Assembly (NCBI RefSeq): GCF_034479515.1
Contig: NZ_CP140152.1
Coordinates: 6,076,001-6,140,000, forward strand
Source of the DNA: Duganella zoogloeoides
GTDB taxonomy: Bacteria > Pseudomonadota > Gammaproteobacteria > Burkholderiales > Burkholderiaceae_D
Length of the DNA: 64,000 nucleotides
Reading direction: 5' to 3'
Shown: positions 20,041-29,419 of the stretch, piece after piece
Layout: every line of letters begins with the position of its first letter
How positions within the stretch are numbered: position 1 is the first letter of the stretch
Made by a program: the position numbers and the translations under genes
The notes under the pieces: generated by a model
What the model saw: the letters and a program-made list of their open reading frames with translations, nothing else
Databases searched by the model: none
Told to the model about the DNA's origin: nothing

Positions 20041-20322
20041 ACGTTCGTGGTTGAGGTCTGCACGTTGTGCGTGCCGACAGTCCCACCTCTGGCAAATGCG
20101 CCGTGCAACGAACTGTGTAAGTTCAACGCGCTGGTGACGCAGATGCCGCAGCTGTCTTTCGAATACGTTGGTCGACTTACACGTCAGGGGCACCATGCAG
20201 ATAGCATGGGCGCCTGAGATTACCGCCTCACTTGGCAGATAGCCCTGGAGACCGGTACGATTAAAGCATTGGTAATACATTGGAACGAAGCCCGCTAGCT
20301 GATGCTAAGCGGGCTTTTTTTT
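20041..20322 (+). ncRNA. probable structured small RNA, possibly 6S-like
   Basis: About 280 bases between convergent yihY and the flavin reductase gene with no credible reading frame on either strand, but with a promoter-like start and a strong terminator end. Strong pairings are visible: GTGTAAGT with ACTTACAC plus CAACG with CGTTG (long apical arm, about 20114-20182), a CCATGC/GCATGG hairpin near 20193-20209, and GAGGT/ACCTC near 20053-20087. The order (an AGTCCC box, long apical arm, then a short 3' hairpin) recalls 6S RNA, the RNA polymerase-binding regulator. However, the outer closing stem is weak, so the identity is not established. Confidence 0.5.
20289..20322 (+). terminator. Rho-independent terminator
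   Basis: 8-bp GC-rich stem AGCCCGCT/AGCGGGCT (20289-20296 and 20308-20315), extended by AGC/GCT, followed by eight T. It ends the candidate small RNA. It is close enough to the flavin reductase stop to act for that gene only weakly on the other strand (no T-run there). Confidence 0.85.
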
Positions 20323-20324
20323 GT

Positions 20325-20906
20325 TTATTTTTCTGGCGTCACGGCCAGCGCCTCGCCGATCGCATAAAAGTGCCCGCCCGCCACGTGGTGCAGGCTGCGC
20401 CAAGCCGGATCGGCATGTTCGAATTGCCAATGGCCGTCCTTGAACGCGCGCGTATCCGACCAGGCGCCCACGACTTCGCCGATAAACAAATCATAGGTTT
20501 GCTGGTTATGCGGCTCCGGTACCAGCCGGCATGCCAGCCAGGCCGAGCAGCCGGCCACAAACGGCAGGTCGTAACCACCGATGTGGAACAGTTCGGCCTG
20601 CGCGCGTTGCAGCTTGTCCGGTTCGGTCGCCAGGCTGGTCGTGCCCAGTTGCTCGGTCAATTGCAGCTGCGCCACGGTGGGCACTTGCAGCACGAACATG
20701 CCGCTGCCTTCGACCAACGCCCTGGTGGCGGTGATCTTGTCGATCACGACCGTGACCTTGGGCGGCGCGAAATCGAGCGCGCACGACCAGGCGGCGGCCA
20801 TCACGTTGTCCACGCCGTCGTGGCGGCTGGACACCAGCACGGTCGGGCCGTGGGTGAGCAGGCGGTAGGCTTTTTCCAGTGGGACGGGGGCGATGTATTG
20901 GTTCAT
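20325..20906 (-). CDS. flavin reductase-like (FMN-binding split barrel) protein
   Basis: 193 residues. The region HGPTVLVSSRHDGVDNVMAAAWSCALDFAPPKVTVVIDK matches the FMN-binding flavin reductase domain, and AGCSAWLACRLVPEP and YDLFIGEVVGAW are typical of the family. The role is oxidoreduction with FMN; substrate unknown. Start MNQYIAPVPLEKAYRLL at 20906 is chosen because the frame upstream of it is unlike any protein and runs into the next gene. It lies 41 bases downstream of the acyl-CoA dehydrogenase stop on the same strand. Confidence 0.85.
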   Translation of the reverse strand: MNQYIAPVPLEKAYRLLTHGPTVLVSSRHDGVDNVMAAAWSCALDFAPPKVTVVIDKITATRALVEGSGMFVLQVPTVAQLQLTEQLGTTSLATEPDKLQRAQAELFHIGGYDLPFVAGCSAWLACRLVPEPHNQQTYDLFIGEVVGAWSDTRAFKDGHWQFEHADPAWRSLHHVAGGHFYAIGEALAVTPEK

Positions 20907-20947
20907 GGCGGCTTTGAATGACGATAATCGCCCCAGTATAGTCGCTG

Positions 20948-22075
20948 CTACAAGGCGCGCGCGATCAGCAGTTTCTGGATATCGCTGGTGCCTTCGTAGA
21001 TCTGGCACACGCGCACGTCGCGGTAAATCCGTTCGACCGGGAAGTCGCTCACGTAACCATACCCGCCATGGACCTGGATCGCGTTTGAACACACGCGCTC
21101 GGCCATTTCCGAGGCGAACAGCTTTGCCATCGCCGCCTCCTTCAGGCACGGCAAGCCCGCATCCTTCATCGCCGCCGCGTGGCGGATCAGCTGGCGCGCT
21201 GCTTCGATTTGCGTGGCCATGTCGGCCAGGCGGAACTGCACGGCCTGGTGCTCGAAGATCGGCTTGCCGAAGCTCTCGCGGTCACGCGCATAGGTCAGTG
21301 CCGCCTCGTACGCTGCGCGCGCCATGCCCACGGCCTGGGCGGCGATGCCGATGCGTCCGCCTTCCAGGCCCGACAGCGCGATCTTGTAGCCCTGGCCTTC
21401 TTCCCCGATCAGGTTTTCCGCCGGAATGCGGCAGTTTTCGAACACGATCTGCGCCGTGTCCGACGAGTGCTGGCCCATCTTCTGTTCCAGCCCCGCCACG
21501 ATGTAGCCGGGCGTACTGGTCGGCACCCAGAACGCGCTGATGCCCTTCTTGCCGGCCGCCTTGTCGGTCACGGCCAGCACGATGGCCACGTCCGCATACT
21601 TGCCGCTGGTGATGAACTGCTTGACGCCGTTGAGAACGTAGTCGTCGCCGTCGCGCGTGGCCGTGGTGCGCAGGGCGGCTGCATCGCTGCCCGTGTGCGG
21701 CTCGGTCAGGCAGAACGCGCCGAGCATGGCGCCCTGCGCCAGCGGACGCAGCCATTGTTCCTTCTGGCGATCGTTGGCGTACATCATGGCGATGCTGCAC
21801 ACCGGGCAGTTGTTCACCGAAATGATGGTGGATGTTCCGCCGTCGCCGGCAGCGATTTCCTCGAGCACCAGGGCCAGTGACACGTAATCCATGCCGGCGC
21901 CGCCCAGCGCTTCCGGCACGGCCACCCCGAATGCGCCGAGGGCAGCGAGTTCCTGCAATTCCTCCTTCGGGAAATGGTGCTCCTTGTCCCAGCGGGCGGC
22001 GTTGGGGGCGAGACGCTCCTGCGCAAAGGTGCGCAGGGCGTCGCGGATCATGTCGTGTTCCTGGCTCAGTATCAT
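20948..22075 (-). CDS. acyl-CoA dehydrogenase (short-chain type)
   Basis: 375-residue FAD enzyme. It has CLTEPHTGSDAAAL (flavin and substrate loop), FITSGKYADVAIVLA, GIAAQAVGMARAAYEAALTYARDRESFG, and IQVHGGYGYVSDFPVERIYRDVRVCQIYEGTSDIQ with the catalytic glutamate region. It oxidises a short acyl-CoA, passing electrons to ETF. It is the last gene of the liuA-aceK-thiolase-SDR block, separated from the SDR gene by 72 bases containing a hairpin. It may act on branched or short-chain intermediates of leucine, isoleucine or fatty acid breakdown. Confidence 0.9.
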   Translation of the reverse strand: MILSQEHDMIRDALRTFAQERLAPNAARWDKEHHFPKEELQELAALGAFGVAVPEALGGAGMDYVSLALVLEEIAAGDGGTSTIISVNNCPVCSIAMMYANDRQKEQWLRPLAQGAMLGAFCLTEPHTGSDAAALRTTATRDGDDYVLNGVKQFITSGKYADVAIVLAVTDKAAGKKGISAFWVPTSTPGYIVAGLEQKMGQHSSDTAQIVFENCRIPAENLIGEEGQGYKIALSGLEGGRIGIAAQAVGMARAAYEAALTYARDRESFGKPIFEHQAVQFRLADMATQIEAARQLIRHAAAMKDAGLPCLKEAAMAKLFASEMAERVCSNAIQVHGGYGYVSDFPVERIYRDVRVCQIYEGTSDIQKLLIARAL

Positions 22076-22099
22076 GGTGTCTCGTTGTTATGGTGTTGG

Positions 22100-22128
22100 A
22101 AGCCCGCCACCCGGCAGGTAGCGGGCTT
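22100..22128 (-). other. GC-rich hairpin between SDR and acyl-CoA dehydrogenase genes
   Basis: Stem AAGCCCGC/GCGGGCTT of 8 bp, extended by a G-U pair and ACC/GGT inside. No T-run follows in either direction. It could attenuate or stabilise the transcript between the two genes; it is not a classical terminator. Confidence 0.4.
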
Positions 22129-22147
22129 GGTTACCGTGCGCTGTCGT

Positions 22148-22816
22148 TCACCAGCCGATCGGTTTGCCGTCGTAATTGCGATAGACGGCTTGGTCCGATG
22201 CCGGCAAGGTCGCCAGCGTGCGGCGCATGCCCGCCGCGCTTTCCTGCGGCGAAATGTCGGCGCCGTCGCCGCCCATGTCGGTACGCACCCAGCCCGGGTG
22301 GAACGCCACGCACGTGGCGCCCTGCGGACCATACACCAGCGCGGTATCGATCAGCACCGAGTTCAGCGCCGCCTTGCTGGCGCGGTACAGCGAGCCGCTG
22401 GAGCTGCTGCGTTCGCTCAGCGATCCCATGTGCGACGACAGCACCGCCAGCTTGCCGCGCTTGCCGGCCACCAGCGGCGCAATGATGGGTAGCAGGCGCA
22501 TGGCGGCCAGCACATTGGTGTGCATCACGCTGTCGAAGTCCGACTGTTGCGGAAAGCCGTCGTGGCGCGGGCCATAGACGCCGGCGTTGAGGAACGCGAC
22601 ATCGAGTTCCTCGTCGTCGAGCTTCCAGCCCAGGCCGGCGCAGGCTTCGACGTCGGTGACGTCGAGCTTGTGCGCCTCTGCGCCGAGGGCGCTCAAGGCG
22701 GCGCAGTCCTCGGCCTTGCGCGCGGTGGCGATCACGCGCCAGCCGTCGGCGCGGTATTGCGTGACCAGTTCCAGGCCGATGCCGCGCGAGGCGCCAATGA
22801 TCAGAGCGGTTGGCAT
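22148..22816 (-). CDS. short-chain dehydrogenase/reductase (SDR)
   Basis: 222 residues, classical Rossmann SDR. NAD(P) motif GASRGIGLEL near the N-terminus, LNAGVYGPR (NAG motif), the catalytic serine in AVLSSHMGS, YRASKAALN with the YxxxK pair, and VAFHPGWVRTDMGG after it. Substrate is not evident; membership of the block suggests a hydroxyacyl or keto intermediate, or a C-factor-like role. Start 22816 ([12 protein letters not shown]) overlaps the end of the thiolase gene by 16 bases. Confidence 0.85.
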   Translation of the reverse strand: MPTALIIGASRGIGLELVTQYRADGWRVIATARKAEDCAALSALGAEAHKLDVTDVEACAGLGWKLDDEELDVAFLNAGVYGPRHDGFPQQSDFDSVMHTNVLAAMRLLPIIAPLVAGKRGKLAVLSSHMGSLSERSSSSGSLYRASKAALNSVLIDTALVYGPQGATCVAFHPGWVRTDMGGDGADISPQESAAGMRRTLATLPASDQAVYRNYDGKPIGW

Positions 22817-24021
22817 GATGCCTCCACCAGTTCGATGGCCATGGCCGTTGCTTCGCCGCCGCCGATGCACAGCGCCGCCACGCCCTTCTTGCCGCCGGTG
22901 CGCTTGAGCGCGCCGAGCAGGGTGACGATGATGCGCGCGCCCGAGGCGCCGATCGGGTGGCCCAGCGCGCAGGCGCCGCCGTGGACGTTGATCTTGCTGT
23001 GCGGGATGTCGAGGTCGCGCATGGCGGCCATCGGCACGGCAGCGAATGCCTCGTTGATTTCGAACAGGTCCACGTCGCGGCTGGCCCAGCCGGTTTTCTT
23101 GTACAGCTTTTCGATGGCGCCGATCGGCGCGGTGGTAAACAGGTCCGGCGCCTGGGCATGGGTGGCATGGCCGTGGATGCGGGCGATGACCTTGGCGCCG
23201 AGTTTGACGGCGGTCGATTCGCGCATCATGACCAGCGCGGCAGCGCCATCGTTGATCGACGACGACGAGGCGGCGGTAATGGTGCCATCCTTTTTGAACG
23301 CGGCGCGCAGCGTCGGGATCTTGTCGAGCTTAGCCTTGAGCGGGCCTTCATCGCGGTCGATCACGGTGTCGCCGGTGCGGCTGCTGACGGTGACGGGCGC
23401 AATTTCCCACTTGAACCAGCCTTCGCTGGTGGCCGCTTGCGCGCGCCTGACCGATTCGATGGCAAAACTGTCCTGTGCTTCGCGCGTAAACTGGTACTGG
23501 GCCACGCACTCTTCGGCAAATGTGCCCATCGAGCGGCCTTCGCCGGTTTTTTCGTTGCGCGAGTAGGCGTCTTCGAGGCCGTCGTACATCATGTGATCGA
23601 GCAGCATGCCGTGGCCGATGCGGTAGCCGCCGCGCGCCTTCGGTACCAGGTACGGGGCGTTGGTCATCGACTCCATGCCGCCGGCCACCACCACGTCGGC
23701 GCTGCCGGCAATTAGCTGGTCATGGGCGAAGATGGCGGCCTGCATCGCCGAGCCGCACATCTTGGAGAGCGTGACGGCGCCGGTGGAGGTGGGCAAGCCC
23801 GCTTTCAATAATGCCTGGCGCGCTGGGGCCTGGCCCTGGCCCGCCATCAGGCAATTGCCGAAATAGACGTGCTCGACCAGTTGGCCATCGATGCCGGCGC
23901 GTTCGACGGCGGCGGCAATCGCGACTGCGCCCAGGTCGTGCGCGGCCTGGCCGGAAAAATCGCCCTGGAAGGCGCCCATGGGGGTGCGGGCTGCGCCCAC
24001 GATAACAATCGGGTCATTCAT
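22801..24021 (-). CDS. acetyl-CoA C-acyltransferase (thiolase)
   Basis: 406-residue thiolase. The nucleophilic cysteine is in [18 protein letters not shown], the histidine motif in [20 protein letters not shown], and the second cysteine in [17 protein letters not shown]. It interconverts acetoacetyl-CoA and acetyl-CoA (or cleaves 3-ketoacyl-CoA). This completes use of the acetoacetate arm of leucine breakdown, in keeping with its position after liuA and aceK. Its start overlaps the end of aceK by eight bases. Confidence 0.92.
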   Translation of the reverse strand: MNDPIVIVGAARTPMGAFQGDFSGQAAHDLGAVAIAAAVERAGIDGQLVEHVYFGNCLMAGQGQAPARQALLKAGLPTSTGAVTLSKMCGSAMQAAIFAHDQLIAGSADVVVAGGMESMTNAPYLVPKARGGYRIGHGMLLDHMMYDGLEDAYSRNEKTGEGRSMGTFAEECVAQYQFTREAQDSFAIESVRRAQAATSEGWFKWEIAPVTVSSRTGDTVIDRDEGPLKAKLDKIPTLRAAFKKDGTITAASSSSINDGAAALVMMRESTAVKLGAKVIARIHGHATHAQAPDLFTTAPIGAIEKLYKKTGWASRDVDLFEINEAFAAVPMAAMRDLDIPHSKINVHGGACALGHPIGASGARIIVTLLGALKRTGGKKGVAALCIGGGEATAMAIELVEASCQPL

Positions 24022-25858
24022 TTTCTAGTATCTCCATAAACGGTGGCGGCGGAACCGCCGGGGTGTTGGTGACATGATCGTGGAAAAAGCGGATGTGCTG
24101 CGGATACGGGTACACGTCTTCCACCACGCCATCAAGAATGCGCTGCTTGCGCGCCTGCCAGTAGGCGCGGGTGAGCAAGTCGGCGTGGTGCTGCATGAAA
24201 AAGCGGCGGATGGTCGGATGCCCGAGCAGGAACTGGCCGAACTGCTCGGGAAACACATCGTGCTTGCCGACCGGGTACCACGGCTCGGACGCCATTTCGT
24301 CTTCTTCCGTGCGGGCCTGCGGGATGTCGCGGAAATTGCAGTCGGTGATGTACTCGATTTCGTCGTAGTCGTAAAACACCACGCGCTGGTGGCGCGTGAC
24401 GCCGAAATTTTTGTACAGCATATCGCCGGGAAAAATATTCGCGGCGACCAGTTCCTTGATGGCGTTGCCGTACTCGACGATGCCGTGTTCAAGCTGGCCA
24501 TCGTCGCCGTCCTTCTCTGCATTGGCCAGCCACATATTGAGCGGCACCATGCGCCGCTCGATGTACAGGTGCTTGATGATCAGCTGGTCGCCTTCGAGTT
24601 CCACCATCGACGGCGCAAATTGTTCGAGCTCGGCGATCAGGCGCTCCGAGAAGCGGTGGCGCGGAAACGCCACGTTGGAATACTCGAGCGTATCAGCCAT
24701 GCGGCCCACGCGGTCGTGGTGCTTGACCAGTAAATATTTCTGCTTGATCAGCGCGCGCGTGGTTTCTTTCGGTGGCGGATAAAAATCCTTGATCACCTTG
24801 AACACGTATGGAAACGACGGCAGCGCAAACACCAGCATCACCAGTCCGCGGATGCCGGGCGCAATATCGAAGCGGTCCGACGAGTGCTTCAGATGTTGCA
24901 GGTAGTCGCGGTAGAACAGCGTCTTGCCCTGTTTTTGCAGGCCGAGTATGGTGTAAATCTCGCTGCGCGGCTTACGTGGCAACAGCGTGCGCAGGAACTG
25001 CACGTACGACGAGGGCACTTCCATGTCCACCAAAAAATACGCGCGCGTAAACGAGAACAGCACCGTGATCTGCTCGGGATCGAACAGCACGGTATCGAGG
25101 ACCAGATGGCCGTTGGCGTCGTGCAAGATCGGCACAACGAACGGGTACTCGCGGTTGCCATTGATGATCCTGCCCACGATGTACGCCCCCTTGTTACGGA
25201 AGAACAGGTTCGAGAGCACGTGGATCTGGTGGTTGGCTTCGATGCGGGTGGCGCCGAACAGTCGCGCCAGGCGCGCTTCCACCTGTTCCACGTCGCGCGT
25301 GAGGTTGGCGAACGAAGCGTTGAGCTGGAAGTTGGTGATGATGCGTTTTAAAGCGAAATGCACGCCATCGGCGTCCGGATAATAGACCTTGTACGTGGGC
25401 GCGAGTTCGCGCGTTTCAATGTACTCGGTGGAGACCACGGGGCGCACGAAAATATACGCGTTGTGAAAGTAGCTGCGGTGCAGCAGCTTGCAGCAGACCG
25501 AGTTGAAAAACGTTTCGGCCAGCTCGGGCTGGGCATGGTCGGACAGCAGGCCGATGTAATGCAGCTTGAGCTCCTGCCACACTTCGTCGGCCAGGTCGGC
25601 CTGGCTGTATTCATCTTCGAGCTGCTGCACGCATTCCTGCACGCGGCGGTCGTAAAAGTCGATGCGTTCGCGCGCGGCGTGCTGCGCTTCGGCCCATGCC
25701 CCGAGCTCGAAAAAGCGCTTGGCCTGACGGCTGGTCGCGCGGAACAGCCGGTAGTGCTTGTCGAAGCCGTCGAGGATGGTACGGGCGATATCGAACCCGA
25801 TTTGCGAGCGCAGCAGTTTGGGGAAGGCGGCCTGGGTCATGTTGGATGTCACCGTCAC
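24014..25858 (-). CDS. aceK: isocitrate dehydrogenase kinase/phosphatase
   Basis: 614-residue bifunctional AceK, which phosphorylates and dephosphorylates isocitrate dehydrogenase to steer carbon between the TCA cycle and the glyoxylate shunt. Family blocks seen are [28 protein letters not shown], the nucleotide region [46 protein letters not shown], and [22 protein letters not shown]. In E. coli aceK follows aceBA; here it is the second gene after liuA (15-base gap), which links the shunt switch to leucine/acetyl-CoA use. A second ATG six codons in is an equally good start. Confidence 0.96.
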   Translation of the reverse strand: MTVTSNMTQAAFPKLLRSQIGFDIARTILDGFDKHYRLFRATSRQAKRFFELGAWAEAQHAARERIDFYDRRVQECVQQLEDEYSQADLADEVWQELKLHYIGLLSDHAQPELAETFFNSVCCKLLHRSYFHNAYIFVRPVVSTEYIETRELAPTYKVYYPDADGVHFALKRIITNFQLNASFANLTRDVEQVEARLARLFGATRIEANHQIHVLSNLFFRNKGAYIVGRIINGNREYPFVVPILHDANGHLVLDTVLFDPEQITVLFSFTRAYFLVDMEVPSSYVQFLRTLLPRKPRSEIYTILGLQKQGKTLFYRDYLQHLKHSSDRFDIAPGIRGLVMLVFALPSFPYVFKVIKDFYPPPKETTRALIKQKYLLVKHHDRVGRMADTLEYSNVAFPRHRFSERLIAELEQFAPSMVELEGDQLIIKHLYIERRMVPLNMWLANAEKDGDDGQLEHGIVEYGNAIKELVAANIFPGDMLYKNFGVTRHQRVVFYDYDEIEYITDCNFRDIPQARTEEDEMASEPWYPVGKHDVFPEQFGQFLLGHPTIRRFFMQHHADLLTRAYWQARKQRILDGVVEDVYPYPQHIRFFHDHVTNTPAVPPPPFMEILENE

Positions 25859-25873
25859 AGGCCGCCGATATGA

Positions 25874-27058
25874 CTAGCGGGTTTCCGCAAACAGTTCGCG
25901 GCCGATCAGCATTCGGCGGATTTCGCTGGTGCCGGCGCCGATTTCATACAGCTTGGCATCGCGCCACAGGCGGCCGACCGGGTATTCGTTGATGTAGCCG
26001 TTGCCACCGAGCGCCTGGATCGCCTCGCCAGCCATCCAGGTGGCCTTTTCGGCGCTGTACAGGATGGCGCCGGCCGCGTCCTTGCGCAGGTTGCGCACGG
26101 CCTCGGACGTAGTAGCGCGGTCGCAGGCCTGGCCGACGGCGTACACGTAGGCCTTGCAGGCCATCATGGTCGAGTACATGTCGGCCAGCTTGCCTTGCAT
26201 CAGCTGGAACTCGCCGATGGCCTGGCCGAACTGGGTGCGCTCGTGGATGTAAGGCACCACCGAATCCATGCAGGCCTGCATGATGCCGAGCGGTCCGCCG
26301 GAGAGCACGGTGCGCTCGAAGTCCAGGCCCGACATCAGCACGTTGACGCCCTTGCCCACGCTGCCCAACACGTTTTCCACCGGCACGACACAATCCTCGA
26401 ACACCAGTTCGCCCGTGTGCGAACCGCGCATGCCCAGCTTGTCGAGCTTTTGCGCCACCGAGAAACCCTTGAAAGTCTTTTCGATCAGGAACGCGGTCAT
26501 GCCGCGCGCGCCGGCCTCGAGGTCGTTCTTGGCATAGACCACCAGCACGTCGGCGTCGGGGCCGTTGGTGATCCACATCTTGGTGCCGTTGAGGACCCAA
26601 TGGTCGCCCTTGAGCTCGGCACGCAGCTTCATGCTGACCACGTCGGAGCCGGCATTCGGTTCGGACATGGCCAGCGCGCCGATGTATTCGCCCGAGACCA
26701 GCTTGGGCAGGTAGCGCTGTTTTTGTTCTTCGGTGCCGTTGCGCTTGATCTGGTTGACGCACAGATTGGAGTGGGCGCCGTACGACAGGCCGACCGAAGC
26801 CGAGGCGCGCGAGATTTCTTCCATCGCCACGATGTGGGCCAGGTAGCCCATGTTGGCGCCGCCGTATTCTTCGCCGACGGTCACGCCCAGCACGCCCAGG
26901 TCGCCGAGCTTGCGCCACAGGTCCATCGGGAATTGATCGGAGCGGTCGATCTCGGCCGCGCGCGGCGCGATTTCGGCGGCAGCGAACTGCTGCACCGCTG
27001 CGCGCAGGGCGGCGATGTCCTCGCCATGGTCAAAGGTCAGTCCGGGCAGATCGAGCAT
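25874..27058 (-). CDS. liuA: isovaleryl-CoA dehydrogenase
   Basis: 394-residue FAD acyl-CoA dehydrogenase of leucine catabolism. Diagnostic blocks are [63 protein letters not shown], the region [34 protein letters not shown], and the end [50 protein letters not shown] precedes the ATG. It follows liuR by 94 bases, with a LiuR-like site in between (27127-27144). Product 3-methylcrotonyl-CoA feeds the carboxylase encoded by liuB/liuD some 18 kb away. Confidence 0.94.
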   Translation of the reverse strand: MLDLPGLTFDHGEDIAALRAAVQQFAAAEIAPRAAEIDRSDQFPMDLWRKLGDLGVLGVTVGEEYGGANMGYLAHIVAMEEISRASASVGLSYGAHSNLCVNQIKRNGTEEQKQRYLPKLVSGEYIGALAMSEPNAGSDVVSMKLRAELKGDHWVLNGTKMWITNGPDADVLVVYAKNDLEAGARGMTAFLIEKTFKGFSVAQKLDKLGMRGSHTGELVFEDCVVPVENVLGSVGKGVNVLMSGLDFERTVLSGGPLGIMQACMDSVVPYIHERTQFGQAIGEFQLMQGKLADMYSTMMACKAYVYAVGQACDRATTSEAVRNLRKDAAGAILYSAEKATWMAGEAIQALGGNGYINEYPVGRLWRDAKLYEIGAGTSEIRRMLIGRELFAETR

Positions 27059-27126
27059 GTCTCTTCCTCATTGTTGTCATGGGCGGGAATCGGCGTTCCC
27101 TGGAAAGTCCGATGATACTCTTGAGT

Positions 27127-27144
27127 GACGTTAACGTAAACGTC
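27127..27144. promoter_or_regulatory. LiuR-like operator between liuR and liuA
   Basis: GACGTT at 27127-27132 and AACGTC at 27139-27144 form perfect 6-bp arms around a short spacer that itself repeats the AACGT pattern. It lies about 70 bases before the liuA start. It fits control of liuA by the adjacent regulator. Confidence 0.7.
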
Positions 27145-27152
27145 AACCGTGC

Positions 27153-27560
27153 TTACTCCAGGGGCGCGGACTTGCCCTCGGCTGCCGCCGCGATCAGCTG
27201 CCGGCACTCCTCTTCGTGGGCGGTGATCTCGGCCAGGGTCATTTCGATGTCTTCGCGCTGCTGTTCTAGGGTCTCGCGGTGGCGTGCCAGTACTCCCAGA
27301 AAATGGTTCATTTGTACCGCCGTATCCTTGGGCGTTTCGTACATATCGACCAGGTCGCGGATTTCCGACAGAGGCAAGCCCAGCCGTTTGCCGCGCAAGG
27401 TGAGCTTGAGGCGGGTGCGGTCGCGCGGCGTGTACACACGGTTACGTCCGCCAGTGCCCTCACGTGACGGGCTGAGCAGCCCCTGGTCTTCATAGAAGCG
27501 GATGGCGCGTGCCGTGATGTCGAATTCACGGGCAAGTTCGGTAATGGTATAGGTGGACAT
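27153..27560 (-). CDS. liuR: MerR-family regulator of leucine/isovalerate catabolism
   Basis: 135-residue MerR-type activator/repressor. The N-terminal winged helix reads YTITELAREFDITARAIRFYEDQGLLSPSREG, followed by RTRLKLTLRGKRLGLPLSEIRDLVDMYE and a coiled-coil dimerisation helix (RHRETLEQQREDIEMTLAEITAHEEECRQLI). It lacks the C-terminal metal cysteines of MerR/CueR. LiuR is assigned from the next gene being liuA and the two flanking palindromes. Start 27560 is chosen because the domain begins there; a longer frame upstream overlaps the operator at 27587-27600. Confidence 0.9.
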   Translation of the reverse strand: MSTYTITELAREFDITARAIRFYEDQGLLSPSREGTGGRNRVYTPRDRTRLKLTLRGKRLGLPLSEIRDLVDMYETPKDTAVQMNHFLGVLARHRETLEQQREDIEMTLAEITAHEEECRQLIAAAAEGKSAPLE

Positions 27561-27586
27561 CGGCAAAATAATTGTTGGATTTCCGC

Positions 27587-27600
27587 TTACGTTAACGTTA
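27587..27600. promoter_or_regulatory. LiuR-like operator upstream of liuR
   Basis: Contains the perfect palindrome ACGTTAACGT (27589-27598) within a near-symmetric 14-mer, 27 bases before the liuR ATG. It resembles the sites at 27127 and 9444 and suggests autoregulation. Confidence 0.65.
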
Positions 27601-27827
27601 GTGGTCATTGTAGCGTGGCAGCCGTTGCTTGCGACATTTCTTGATTTATCGGTCCCCACAGTTTAGTGTTCCACAACAGCAAAAAACAAAATAAAATTCG
27701 CTGCCCGACAAGCCGTCTCCTGCTTTTGGCAGAGCCGATAATGTTACCTTTAGAACCACATAGCGTCACAATTCAAGCTCCGCTTCAAGAGACTGACTTT
27801 CATGACGCAACATGAAATAGTGCAACG

Positions 27828-28235
27828 ATGAATTCCTCTAATGAACGCGAAAGCTTTAGCCAGCGCCTTCAGCAAGCGCTGAAGAATGCCCATTACTCTC
27901 CTGACAGCCCCACCCGACTGGCGCGCGAGTTCAACATCCGCTTTGACGGGCGACCGATTACCGTCCACGCAGCCCGTAAATGGCTGGTGGGCGAGGCGAT
28001 ACCGACCCAGGAGAAGCTGCGCATGATCGCCCAATGGCTGGGTGTGCCTGCCGAATGGCTGCGCTTTGGTGGCGCCGAACACGGCACCCCCGAAGGCGAG
28101 GGGGCCAGCGGTGTCTCGCGCTTCGAGTCGGCCGACGTCAAGTTAATTGCTGATTTACAGCGCCTGGATGAACATCACAAGCAAATTGCCCGTGAATTTA
28201 TTCGCATGCTGGTCCGGGTTAACTACCAAAAGTAA
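27828..28235 (+). CDS. XRE/Cro-type helix-turn-helix regulator
   Basis: 135 residues. The N-terminal part SQRLQQALKNAHYSPDSPTRLAREFNIRFDGRPITVHAARKWLVGEAIPTQEKLRMIAQWLGVPAEWLRFG is a lambda-repressor-like HTH of the phage/conserved regulator type, followed by a linker and a short helical end (LDEHHKQIAREFIRMLVRVN). It is divergent from liuR with 267 bases between. No partner gene follows; the 273 bases to the next small gene contain nothing I can name. Target unknown. Confidence 0.8.
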   Translation: MNSSNERESFSQRLQQALKNAHYSPDSPTRLAREFNIRFDGRPITVHAARKWLVGEAIPTQEKLRMIAQWLGVPAEWLRFGGAEHGTPEGEGASGVSRFESADVKLIADLQRLDEHHKQIAREFIRMLVRVNYQK

Positions 28236-28508
28236 TAAACTTGCGCGGTTTTTGCAGTGCCGGAAAAGGCCGGTTGCACTGTTGCCGTGTGAACCTTGTT
28301 TCATGACTTTTCCGCTTTTTGTTCGGAATTCTGGACGCTGCGTTGATGCCCATCAACGTTACTTTTTTATTTGAAGTACGTTTGCGAATTGTCATGGGTC
28401 GGATACCGATTTCAGGCACAATAGGGCGTCAGCACCGCTGACTTGCAACAGTAAGTGGGGGTCATACGCTTGCGGTTGCAGTGGTCGTGATTACTTGGAG
28501 TCCAGCCT

Positions 28509-28694
28509 TTGAGCAGCCATATGAAAAGTAACTACAGCAACGTCGCGCAGTTGAAGGAATTGATGACCGCCCCGCCCATGACAGCTGCCAAACATGCCGA
28601 GGTCATGCGCAAGCGCATCGCCGACCGTCGCATGGTGGAAGAAGCCAGGGAACTGAAAAAAGCGGAAGACGGCCTGCGCTTCGGCGCGCGGTAA
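28509..28694 (+). CDS. small basic orphan protein
   Basis: 61 residues if started at TTG 28509, which has GGAG eight bases upstream; 57 residues from ATG 28521. The composition is strongly charged and helical, ending MRKRIADRRMVEEARELKKAEDGLRFGAR. No domain recognised. It stands alone between the XRE regulator and ubiX. It could be a small lineage-specific protein. Coding status is supported by the ribosome site and a plausible amphipathic helix only. Confidence 0.5.
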   Translation: MSSHMKSNYSNVAQLKELMTAPPMTAAKHAEVMRKRIADRRMVEEARELKKAEDGLRFGAR

Positions 28695-28724
28695 AACGTG
28701 GATCGCATTGCCGGCTGAGCTTGC

Positions 28725-28808
28725 CGGCAGGGTTGCCGCTGATGTGGCGAATCGGTTTGCGACCGAGGTTGCGACTATGGGTGCGACTGACTTTGCAACT
28801 ACGGTTGC
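28725..28808. repeat. degenerate 12-bp tandem repeat
   Basis: Five adjoining 12-mers from 28749 to 28808 fit the consensus GACTNNGGTTGC, and weaker copies extend left to about 28725. The array overlaps the last codons and stop of ubiX (28799). It is too short and too uneven to be a CRISPR. It looks like an old slippage array. Confidence 0.55.
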
Positions 28809-29419
28809 TCACGCTCGTCGCAGCCGGGTGCTGCGACGGACTGCTTCATGCCATGCCAGCGCGGCGTCAGTGCGTGGTCGATGCCGAACAGGTCGATCAC
28901 CCGGCCCACGGTGTGATCCACCATCTCTTCGATCGATTGCGGCTTGTGATAAAAGCCGGGCAGGGGCGGGTAGATAATGCCGCCCATTTCCGTCACCGCC
29001 GTCATATTGCGCAGGTGCGCCAGGTTGAACGGGGTTTCGCGCACCATCAGCACCAGGCGCCGGCGCTCCTTGAGCACCACGTCGGCTGCCCGCGTGATCA
29101 GGTTATCCGACAGGCCGTGCGCCACCGACGCCAATGTCCTCATCGAGCACGGCGCCACCACCATCCCATCCGACTGGAACGAACCGCTGGCGATCGACGC
29201 GCCGATATCGCGCACCTTGTGCACGACATCGGCAAACGCCTCGACATCGCGCCGCTGCAAGCCAGTTTCCTGGTGCAAGGTCAGCACGGCAGCGTCCGAG
29301 ACCAGCAGGTGGGTCTCGACACGAGGTAGGTGTTGCAGATGCTGCAGCAGTCGCACGCCATAAATGGCGCCGGTAGCGCCGGTGATGGCGACGATCAGCC
29401 GCAGCGGGCGATCAGCCAT
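28799..29419 (-). CDS. ubiX: flavin prenyltransferase
   Basis: 206 residues. [18 protein letters not shown] at the N-terminus (FMN binding), [53 protein letters not shown], and [35 protein letters not shown] are all UbiX/Pad1 signatures. It makes prenylated FMN for the UbiD decarboxylase in ubiquinone synthesis. Its start overlaps the end of grxD by eight bases, so the two are co-translated. Confidence 0.95.
   Translation of the reverse strand: MADRPLRLIVAITGATGAIYGVRLLQHLQHLPRVETHLLVSDAAVLTLHQETGLQRRDVEAFADVVHKVRDIGASIASGSFQSDGMVVAPCSMRTLASVAHGLSDNLITRAADVVLKERRRLVLMVRETPFNLAHLRNMTAVTEMGGIIYPPLPGFYHKPQSIEEMVDHTVGRVIDLFGIDHALTPRWHGMKQSVAAPGCDEREQP

Noticed and set aside
20041..20280. TPP or other known riboswitch
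   Set aside because: No matching core motifs were seen, and no coding gene follows on the same strand; the unit ends at its own terminator.
19951..20280. Minus-strand open frame across the small RNA region
   Set aside because: It overlaps the yihY 3' end, the RNA promoter and hairpins; no ribosome site or recognisable protein features.
28725..28808. Possible CRISPR fragment
   Set aside because: Repeats are 12 bases, contiguous and degenerate, with no spacers and no cas genes.
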